Made by a program: the position numbers and the translations under genes
Origin: Gammaproteobacteria bacterium
Lineage (GTDB): Bacteria; Pseudomonadota; Gammaproteobacteria; Granulosicoccales; Granulosicoccaceae
DNA: 5,173 nt
NCBI GenBank assembly: GCA_019634245.1
Contig: JAHQVR010000178.1
Location: 1 to 5,173 of the forward strand
Direction of reading: 5' to 3'
Shown: positions 1 to 4,584 of the stretch, in pieces
Position numbering within the stretch: the first letter of the stretch is position 1
Layout: every line of letters begins with the position of its first letter
The notes under the pieces: generated by a model
Database searches by the model: none
Seen by the model: the letters and a program-made list of their open reading frames with translations, nothing else
What the model was told of the DNA's origin: nothing

Positions 1-81
1 ATCTGACTTAGCACCTTTTTTCTTGAGAACAGCTCCGGAAAATATTATTAGTAAAATTATTGCTACGAAAATCCATTCCAT
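1..81 (-). CDS. 5' end of a small membrane-anchored protein (partial, unknown function)
   Basis: An open frame starts at ATG (81-79) and stays open to the window edge, giving 27 residues (MEWIFVAIILLIIFSGAVLK, then KKGAKSD). Residues 3-18 form one strongly hydrophobic segment followed by a lysine-rich stretch (KKK), which by the positive-inside rule suggests an N-out/C-in signal anchor. An in-frame TAA lies a few codons upstream and this is the first ATG after it. A weak AAGG lies about 12 nt upstream, so the ribosome site is poor. The frame begins about 90 nt after the GTT core of the attC-like site at 171-270, where the first gene of the next cassette is expected. The rest of the protein lies outside the window and the function cannot be named. 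A single-pass small membrane protein is the simplest reading. Confidence 0.5.
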   Translation of the reverse strand, partial: MEWIFVAIILLIIFSGAVLKKKGAKSD

Positions 82-170
82 AATAGAAACTTGCCTTTTT
101 AGTTAACGCCATCCTCAGTGAAAAAATGGATGGATTGGTATTTTGAATTTCTTCCTAAGCTATCTGGGCA

Positions 171-270
171 GTCTAACGCTCAGCACAATGGCGAATTTAA
201 AAATGGCAGTTTCTGGCGTAACCAGGTTCGGCCGCGCTATCAATTTGTCCACTACTGCTTATGGTTATGT
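171..270 (-). other. attC recombination site of the zinc-ribbon cassette
   Basis: Read on the minus strand, the site opens with an R''-like ACATAAC (270-264) and ends with a canonical R' core GTTAGAC (177-171) preceded by GC. The two ends fold together in register: TAAC 174-177 with GTTA 264-267, AGCA 182-185 with TGCT 256-259, TGG 189-191 with CCA 249-251, and AATT 194-197 with AATT 242-245. The unpaired spacers are 4/4, 3/4 and 2/3 nt. This R-spacer-L arrangement with extra unpaired bases on one arm is the architecture integron integrases recognise in folded single-stranded attC DNA. The central region holds a small extra hairpin (CTGG 213-216 / CCAG 222-225). The site begins 57 nt after the stop of the gene at 327-602. 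Confidence 0.65.
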
Positions 271-326
271 TTGCCTCTCTTGAATCATATTGACTATGAC
301 AGCTATGTTTCCAATCCGGAAAATCT

Positions 327-602
327 TTACAGGCGTAGCTTTTCTCCACACTCACCGCAACTGGTAGGGTTATACAACGGTACATCATCTTTCTCTGGAA
401 ATTTATGGCAAAAGGGACAACGGTAATTAATGTTACTAAAGACCAATAGCGGAATCGTCAGAATCCACAAAAGTATCAGAATTCCTCGGGTGAAAATTCC
501 AAATTGCACATGAAAAAATGTTGAGAATAAGGCAATTATCAGCAAAAGCAACCCAGCGAATACTAGCCATCGAGCAAGCCTAAATTTTAAATAAAGGTTC
601 AA
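327..602 (-). CDS. Small two-TM membrane protein with a C-terminal CxxC...CxxC zinc-ribbon-like knuckle
   Basis: The 91-residue product starts at TTG (602-600). An in-frame TAA immediately precedes that codon and no ATG lies in the N-terminal part, so TTG is the earliest possible start. An AGGTG about 10 nt upstream could serve as ribosome site. Residues 11-31 and about 37-57 are hydrophobic and should form a membrane hairpin. The C-terminal 35 residues carry CPFC (62-65) and CGEC (82-85), separated by a 16-residue polar loop, the pattern of a four-cysteine zinc ribbon or rubredoxin-like knuckle. I do not recognise a named family. The domain order suggests a membrane-tethered metal-binding domain on one face. 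The gene lies alone between two attC-like sites, as a cassette gene would. Competing frames across 197-426 show no such motifs and overlap the attC, so I treat them as shadows. Confidence 0.75.
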   Translation of the reverse strand: MNLYLKFRLARWLVFAGLLLLIIALFSTFFHVQFGIFTRGILILLWILTIPLLVFSNINYRCPFCHKFPEKDDVPLYNPTSCGECGEKLRL

Positions 603-628
603 TTAATATTGCACCTATTCTCAAGCGC

Positions 629-712
629 GCGTTATATTGGAAACAGCGATAATGTCTGCTGCGAGCCAACTTCCGCCTCCAAATATCACAATGCGTCCCG
701 GCAATATAACGC
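629..712. repeat. Inverted repeat echoing the attC core at the start of the zinc-ribbon cassette
   Basis: GCGTTATATTG at 629-639 and CAATATAACGC at 702-712 are a perfect 11-bp inverted pair separated by 62 nt. The right arm is the R' core end of the attC at 704-805. The left arm lies about 27 nt upstream of the TTG start of the zinc-ribbon gene. The left copy is embedded in GCGCGCGTTATATTGG, which resembles the GCGTTATA ends of VCR-type attC sites but in the opposite polarity. It may be a relic of an inverted cassette end or a secondary structure in the leader. The sequence does not decide between these. Confidence 0.5.
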
Positions 713-805
713 ACGCCTCATGGGCTGATTGACAAAGCATACGATTCTGGCGACAGCCAGGTCCGTGTGCTCTGTCAACTGGTCCCTTCCAGGCGCTTGG
801 TATCT
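704..805 (-). other. attC recombination site (VCR-like) of the immunity-like cassette
   Basis: On the minus strand this site ends with AGGCGTGCGTTATAT, closely resembling the 3' end of Vibrio cholerae VCR repeats. It opens with CAAGCGCCTGGAAGGGAC, which resembles the VCR start. Pairing in plus coordinates: TAAC 707-710 with GGTA 799-802 (one mismatch), CGCCT 714-718 with AGGCG 791-795 (perfect, 3-nt spacers on both sides), and TTGACAAAGC 729-738 with GCTCTGTCAA 769-778 (9 of 10). The spacers between the inner two helices are 10 and 12 nt, so one arm carries extra bases as required for strand-selective recognition. R'' (ATACCAAG) has one change from the usual TAACAA. The palindrome begins a few nt after the stop codon at 809, the expected tight gene-attC packing. 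Confidence 0.75.
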
Positions 806-808
806 GTT

Positions 809-1423
809 TCAGTCATCCAGCTCAACGAAATTACCATCATCATCTTTTGCAAAGGACGCTCCCGCCTCACGCTCAAGGAGCTTAACGCAACTATCATCTT
901 CTCGAAGCACTGCCCCAAGAGAAACGTATGACAAATTATCTGAGTCGTTCATATATTCATCAGTTTCATCGCCAGCGGTAAACCGCCACCCACTATCGTC
1001 ATCATAGTCGGGTTCTTCCCTATACAAGTAGCCAATCGATCGTCTCTCGTAAAGGATGTTGTTAGTGACGATGCACCGCTTAATGTACTTATCGGTTCTG
1101 GATGGAACAGGATCATCCAAATCGGTATCGATTATGTGACATTCACGGAACTCAACTGGGTCTTTGTACTTGAGATCTTTTATATATGCTGGCTCGTTGT
1201 CCAAGTAACCAGAGAACTCACCATTTTTAACCTCCGTTATTTCTACCCACATTCTCTCAGCTCCAGGTGCTTCTGGGTCGTCTGATTCAAACTCAAATAT
1301 CAATTTGGCCTGATTCTCCGCTTTGAGTTGTGATACCACTTCCTTGGATGGTTTATGAAATGTATAAGGATATTCATCAGCTAGTTTCTGTGCGTCTTCT
1401 AGTTTCCAACTTCTATTTAGCAC
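809..1423 (-). CDS. DUF2314 + DUF2185 (Imm33-like) two-domain protein, probable immunity-type protein
   Basis: The product is a strongly acidic, soluble 204-residue protein with no signal peptide or TM segment. Residues about 8-100 match the DUF2314 pattern: an aromatic W in ERMWVEITEV (56-65), then GYLDNEPAYI (72-81), a lysine/aspartate turn, and VEFRECHIID (90-99). Residues about 115-185 match DUF2185/Imm33: RCIVTNNIL (116-124), GYLYREEP (131-138), and the hallmark GWRFTAGDETDEYMND (145-160). The tail is acidic (DDDGNFVELDD). Families with this second domain are described as immunity proteins in polymorphic-toxin loci, so protection against a contact-dependent or secreted toxin is a family-based inference. 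The specific toxin is unknown and none is encoded nearby. The start is GTG (1423-1421), chosen because GGAG sits 5 nt upstream. As the sole gene of a cassette it would be an orphan immunity gene. Confidence is high for the ORF and domains, moderate for the role. Confidence 0.8.
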   Translation of the reverse strand: MLNRSWKLEDAQKLADEYPYTFHKPSKEVVSQLKAENQAKLIFEFESDDPEAPGAERMWVEITEVKNGEFSGYLDNEPAYIKDLKYKDPVEFRECHIIDTDLDDPVPSRTDKYIKRCIVTNNILYERRSIGYLYREEPDYDDDSGWRFTAGDETDEYMNDSDNLSYVSLGAVLREDDSCVKLLEREAGASFAKDDDGNFVELDD

Positions 1424-1428
1424 AATAT

Positions 1429-1432
1429 CTCC
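1429..1432 (-). promoter_or_regulatory. Ribosome binding site deciding the GTG start of the DUF2314/DUF2185 gene
   Basis: GGAG on the minus strand, 5 nt upstream of the GTG at 1423-1421. No ATG is available near this end of the frame, so this Shine-Dalgarno-like element supports the GTG. Confidence 0.55.
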
Positions 1433-1453
1433 GATACCTATATACAGATAACA

Positions 1454-1481
1454 TTTATATAGTGAGCGCGCTCATTTTCTA
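1454..1481 (-). promoter_or_regulatory. Candidate promoter with a perfect 12-bp palindrome in its spacer
   Basis: On the minus strand a -35-like TAGAAA (1481-1476; 4 of 6 matches to TTGACA) and a -10-like TATAAA (1459-1454) are separated by 16 nt. The spacer is almost wholly filled by the perfect palindrome TGAGCGCGCTCA (1463-1474). The -10 lies about 30 nt upstream of the GTG start at 1423, a sensible distance. A symmetrical GC-rich element between -35 and -10 is where a dimeric repressor or spacer-distorting regulator would bind. The palindrome is seen directly. Promoter and operator function are inferred. Confidence 0.35.
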
Positions 1482-1493
1482 CAGTATTTCACC

Positions 1494-1622
1494 AATTAAC
1501 GGGCGCGCGCGGTTTGTCAGTGGATTACTTATCATACTGTTGCAGTAAGTCTATGAAATTAAACACCTGAAAAACCAATGTAGCTACCTGTAGTATTGTC
1601 AAACCGAGCGCCGCGATCGCTA
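1494..1622 (-). other. Degenerate attC-like site or cassette-array boundary
   Basis: On the minus strand this region ends with GCGCGCGCCCGTTAATTGG, which carries a GTT core (1500-1498) in the same polarity as the other two sites. GCGCGCGGTTTG at 1505-1516 pairs with CAAACCGAGCGC at 1600-1611 (11 of 12), closing an 83-nt central region. Length and polarity fit an attC, but the distal end (TAGCGATCGCGG on the minus strand) lacks a recognisable R'' AAC triplet and the spacers differ from the other sites. It could be a decayed attC, an attC of another subfamily, or unrelated inverted-repeat DNA. Its position exactly upstream of the cassette A gene favours a cassette boundary. Confidence 0.4.
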
Positions 1623-2020
1623 TGTCAGTTTACTTCAACATTTCTAGAGGCCTTTGACGTCCAAGCATGATCTCCAGGAAAATTCCACACTCAATATATC
1701 TGAATGATAATTTCGCAATGACTTTTACTTGGTTCTCGCGTACGTGTACAGAGATAGTAGTACAGGCATTGAAGATTATTGCAGGACTGAGAGTTGAAAT
1801 GTGATTCCGTGAAGCATTTATTCATAGATTGTCCTGCCTTTGGAACATAAAGATACAGATTGAAGCGAATCGAAGCGTAAATGTTGTGCCGGGGAGATTT
1901 CTAATTCGATTCTCTCCGCCAAAGAACTGCTTAACAAGGTGAGAATACTTACTTAGGGCAAATGACGAGATATACAGAGAATGGAATTACTCGAGTGGTC
2001 CGTACTAGTACCGGATGTTT
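1623..2020. other. About 400 bp without a recognisable gene between the cassette cluster and kefB
   Basis: I see no credible ORF on either strand and no tRNA or known RNA. Structures present are modest. GCAGGAC 1781-1787 pairs with GTCCTGC 1831-1837. GGGGAGA and TCTCTCC flank a short AT-rich loop near 1891-1919. GTACTAGTAC (2002-2011) is a perfect 10-bp palindrome ten bases past the kefB stop. None is followed by a T-run in the direction of kefB transcription, so I do not call a terminator. The stretch is where an intI/attI region would be expected if the array were complete, but no integrase remnant can be read from it. Confidence 0.5.
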
Positions 2021-3925
2021 CTAATCTTCGTCCACAGACCGTGGCGGCATCCAGCCTCTTTCACTGCGCATACCTAATTGTCCGCCTTTACCTCGCATAA
2101 TATCATCCTGCATCGCTGCGATTTCCTTAACTTTTTCGATGTACGGCTTGTTGTCTACAATGGGCATGTCCGGGTCGTAGAGGGTAGCAACCTGAATCAG
2201 GGAGTACTTGTCAAACTCCACGAACGATTTTACGTGCTTCTCTGCATCGTGTGGGTGATATCCCAGGCCTTCAAGTGCAGAGCGACCCGCTCTCGTTGCC
2301 GAATCAAAAGTGTCTCTGATGATATCTTTTGCGCCGGCAGCATATAGTGCGTAGACATGATGGCGGTTTATAGCACGGGCAACGATATGGACATGAGGGT
2401 AATTAAGATGGACATACTTCACCAACTCGGTAATCTGATGCTCATCATCAATGGCAACGATTAGCATGGACGCCTCATCAATACCGGCTGCAGCCAACAA
2501 GTCCGGCCTGGTAGCATCACCAAAGAATATTTTCCCCCCAAAAGCTCTGATAATTTCCAGTGTATTGGAATTGTGGTCAAGCACAACAGGAGTAAAATCC
2601 GCGGCGCGCAACATTCGATTGATCACACCGCCAAAACGGCCATGGCCAGCGAGAATGATTTTACTGCTCACGTCGATTTCATCTGCCTCATTGGCTTGAG
2701 TCGAGGCAAACTTTGGTGCGAGTACTCTATCGTAGAGAATAAACAAGGCAGGTGTTAGCAACATGGAGAGTGTAACAACCAACAGTAGTTGATCCGCCAG
2801 TGCTTCGGGTATCACCGCGTTACCTACGGTGAATGACAACAGTACAAAACCAAACTCACCAGCCTGGGCCAGACCCAGTGCAAATAGCCATCGATCACCA
2901 CCACCAACTTTAAATACAACTGCCAGACTATAGAGCACTGCAGCTTTCAGTAAGATTAAGCCAAGCGTCATCGTCAGGATAGCGCCAAGGTTATCCAGCA
3001 ATAATCCAAAATCGATACTCGCACCAACGGTGATAAAAAAGAGCCCCAGTAACAGTCCCTTGAACGGCTCGATGTCACTTTCGAGTTCGTGGCGGTATTC
3101 ACTATTGGCCAGCACGACACCCGCTATAAAAGTACCGAGAGCTGGTGACAACCCTACCAGGGTCATCAATAAAGCAATTCCGATAACCAGTAGTAAGGCC
3201 GCCGCAGTAAATATCTCGCGTAAATTTGCATGTGCTATAAAGCGAAATATAGGTCGTGTTAAATACGACCCTCCAACAACCACCAACCCGATCGCGGTCA
3301 TTGTGATAAGCGCTTTCTGCCAACCTGGCAAACCACTTAAAAGATCTATTTGCCCACCATGACCATCATCTGTACCTGTACCGCTCGATGCAGCCAACAG
3401 CTCTGTTAACTCGGGTAGCGCCAGTAGCGGTATCAGGGCCAGCATCGGAATGACGGCTATATCCTGAAAAAGCAGTACCGAAAAACTTGCCTGCCCACCA
3501 TCACTTTTCATCAGGCCTTTTTCATTGAGCGTCTGTAACACGATCGCCGTCGAAGATAACGCCAGTACCAAACCTACTGCCAGCGCGACAGACCAAACCT
3601 GCCCCAACAACATTGCAATACCCATGACGGCCAGCGTCGTAAGTAATACCTGCAAACCCCCAAGCCCCAGCAACCGTGTTTTCATTGCCCAGAGCATTCG
3701 CGGTTCCAGCTCCAGGCCGACGAGAAAGAGCATCATGACAACTCCAAATTCAGCAATATGCTGAATACTCTGTACATCGGTGTGCAATGCCACCAGCACC
3801 GGGCTGATAACAATACCCGCAATAAGATAGCCCAACACGGAACCCAGACCTAACCTTGCTGCAATAGGGACGGCGACAACCCCCGCAACCAGAAATAGGA
3901 ACGCCGTTAACAGCAGGCTACTCAT
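2021..3925 (-). CDS. kefB: Glutathione-regulated K+/H+ antiporter, KefB/KefC type (CPA2 family)
   Basis: The inner-membrane protein of 634 residues exchanges cytoplasmic K+ for H+ and acidifies the cell in response to glutathione adducts of electrophiles. Residues 1-398 contain about 12-13 hydrophobic segments with CPA2 hallmarks: FLVGLELEP (67-75), LALSSTAIVLQ (121-131), and FQDIAVIP (153-160) with the transport aspartate D155. The Kef regulatory loop is HELESDIEPFKGLLLG (279-294). Residues about 421-560 form the KTN/RCK (TrkA-N) Rossmann domain: AGHGRFGG (426-433), the acidic strand end VVLDH (447-451), and FFGDATRPD (467-475). The C-terminal part holds RDTFDSATRAGR (537-548) and ends with a GW pair (624-625), as in E. 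coli KefC. Compared with the E. coli ligand-pocket residues I recall, the position of N551 is D572 and that of E520 is D541. The start overlaps the upstream kefG stop by 8 bp (ATGAGTAG), indicating translational coupling. Length is slightly above the usual 600-620. KefB versus KefC cannot be settled by eye. The partner's resemblance favours KefB. Confidence 0.93.
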   Translation of the reverse strand: MSSLLLTAFLFLVAGVVAVPIAARLGLGSVLGYLIAGIVISPVLVALHTDVQSIQHIAEFGVVMMLFLVGLELEPRMLWAMKTRLLGLGGLQVLLTTLAVMGIAMLLGQVWSVALAVGLVLALSSTAIVLQTLNEKGLMKSDGGQASFSVLLFQDIAVIPMLALIPLLALPELTELLAASSGTGTDDGHGGQIDLLSGLPGWQKALITMTAIGLVVVGGSYLTRPIFRFIAHANLREIFTAAALLLVIGIALLMTLVGLSPALGTFIAGVVLANSEYRHELESDIEPFKGLLLGLFFITVGASIDFGLLLDNLGAILTMTLGLILLKAAVLYSLAVVFKVGGGDRWLFALGLAQAGEFGFVLLSFTVGNAVIPEALADQLLLVVTLSMLLTPALFILYDRVLAPKFASTQANEADEIDVSSKIILAGHGRFGGVINRMLRAADFTPVVLDHNSNTLEIIRAFGGKIFFGDATRPDLLAAAGIDEASMLIVAIDDEHQITELVKYVHLNYPHVHIVARAINRHHVYALYAAGAKDIIRDTFDSATRAGRSALEGLGYHPHDAEKHVKSFVEFDKYSLIQVATLYDPDMPIVDNKPYIEKVKEIAAMQDDIMRGKGGQLGMRSERGWMPPRSVDED

Positions 3926-4559
3926 TTAAGGCTCCCGCACTGCTGATCAGGGACGCTAAATTGGTATGAGATAACAACGCAACCTCATCGCTTCGATCCA
4001 CTGCGTAACGACCATCACGTAGCGCCACCAGTAATTGCCGATACCCTTCAACATGAGGTTCCACCTGTTCAGCACCTGGTGCTCGCAGAGATTCAAACAG
4101 AACATAGGGCGGAAGGAAACGCATTTTGCAGAGCTGTGCAGTTTGCTGCAGCGGTGTCAGAAACGTACGAAGATCGAAGTGTTGATAGCCAGCAGTGGAA
4201 TATGCATCCTCCGGCCCAGCTGCTGTAAGTGCCAACATCAGATTCTTACCGGCAAGCTTATCGCCTCCTGCACCATAGGCAAATCCATGCTCAAGAACGA
4301 GATCAATCCACTCTTTGATCAATGATGGCGTTGAATACCAGAATAGTGGGCATTGAAAGAGAATAATCTTGTGATCGAGTAAACGTTGTTGTTCTTTGTC
4401 AATATCAATATTGTGCCGTGGATACTCAGCATAGAGATCAACTACATCAATATCCGAAACCTCCCTTGCGGCCTCGAACATAAATCGATTGACTTGAGAA
4501 TAACGATGCCCGGGATGGGCGTAATATACCAGGAGAGAAGCCACAACTATTTTCCGCAC
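3918..4559 (-). CDS. kefG: KefG/KefF-type NAD(P)H quinone oxidoreductase, ancillary subunit of the Kef antiporter
   Basis: The 213-residue protein has a flavodoxin-like fold of the NAD(P)H:quinone oxidoreductase (MdaB/KefF/KefG) family. In E. coli these cytoplasmic FMN proteins bind the KTN domain of their Kef partner and are needed for full activity. Visible signatures are YYAHPGHRYSQVNR (12-25, FMN phosphate loop), DLYAEYPRHNIDI (41-53), FQCPLFWYSTPSLIKEWID (68-86), HGFAYGAGG (91-99) with KLAGK (101-105), TAAGPE (112-117) and FLPPY (148-152). The middle block is closer to KefG than to KefF as I remember them. The C-terminus extends about 30 residues beyond the usual 176-184. The GTG (4559-4557) is the first possible start after an in-frame TGA. 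The AGAGG upstream is too close to it to be a good ribosome site, so a start at the GTG of residue 6 is possible. It lies 25 bp after the HMG-CoA reductase stop and overlaps kefB by 8 bp, as described for kefF-kefC. Confidence 0.9.
   Translation of the reverse strand: MRKIVVASLLVYYAHPGHRYSQVNRFMFEAAREVSDIDVVDLYAEYPRHNIDIDKEQQRLLDHKIILFQCPLFWYSTPSLIKEWIDLVLEHGFAYGAGGDKLAGKNLMLALTAAGPEDAYSTAGYQHFDLRTFLTPLQQTAQLCKMRFLPPYVLFESLRAPGAEQVEPHVEGYRQLLVALRDGRYAVDRSDEVALLSHTNLASLISSAGALNE
3932..3936 (-). promoter_or_regulatory. Ribosome binding site of kefB inside kefG
   Basis: GGGAG on the minus strand, 6 nt upstream of the kefB ATG (3925-3923) and within the last codons of kefG. It supports that ATG and independent re-initiation at the 8-bp overlap. 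Confidence 0.6.
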
Positions 4560-4584
4560 CTCTGTACACGATGTTGGAAATCAA

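Larger units (their letters stand above)
171..1500 (-). mobile_element. Integron gene-cassette cluster without visible integrase (CALIN-like), two complete cassettes
   Basis: Three imperfect palindromes of about 100-130 nt occur with the same polarity (cores GTTAGAC, GTTATAT and GTTAATT on the minus strand at 177-171, 710-704 and 1500-1494). They alternate with minus-strand ORFs that each stop 3-60 nt before the next palindrome. This is the standard cassette layout, with one promoter-poor gene followed by its attC. Cassette A runs from about 1499 to 710 with the immunity-like gene, and cassette B from about 709 to 177 with the zinc-ribbon membrane gene. A third cassette begins below 171. No IntI-type tyrosine recombinase is encoded in the window. 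Upstream of the array (higher coordinates), where intI/attI would be expected, there is only a 400-bp gene-free stretch and then kefB. The integrase may lie elsewhere or have been lost. Calling the whole a CALIN is an inference from the sites. Confidence 0.6.

Noticed and set aside
101..135. GGCGTTAAC on the minus strand as a further attC core
   Set aside because: GTTAACT departs from GTTRRRY. The only palindrome nearby is a short CCATCC/GGATGG hairpin, too small for an attC.
197..388. Minus-strand 63-codon ORF
   Set aside because: It overlaps both the 3' end of the zinc-ribbon gene in another frame and the attC. No ribosome site or motif was seen.
118..426. Plus-strand ORF of 102 codons with GTG start
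   Set aside because: It runs across the attC palindrome and the antisense of the cysteine-knuckle gene, with no recognisable motif. The minus-strand gene explains 327-426 better.
1330..1548. Plus-strand 72-codon ORF with hydrophobic stretches
   Set aside because: It is antisense to the DUF2314 domain and the promoter region, and its hydrophobicity follows from AT-rich antisense codons.
1885..1925. Possible tRNA-Ser 3' end (TTCGATT...CTCTCCGCCA), i.e. an attB-like scar
   Set aside because: The T-arm stem does not pair around the TTCGATT loop, and no acceptor 5' strand or anticodon arm is found 80-95 nt upstream.
2000..2015. GTACTAGTAC palindrome as a kefB terminator
   Set aside because: The stem is short, AT-containing and has no loop, and no T-run follows on the minus strand.
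2078..2758. Several plus-strand ORFs opposite kefB (also 3030-3362, 3525-3764)
   Set aside because: All are antisense to conserved KTN or transmembrane coding sequence and have no domain features.
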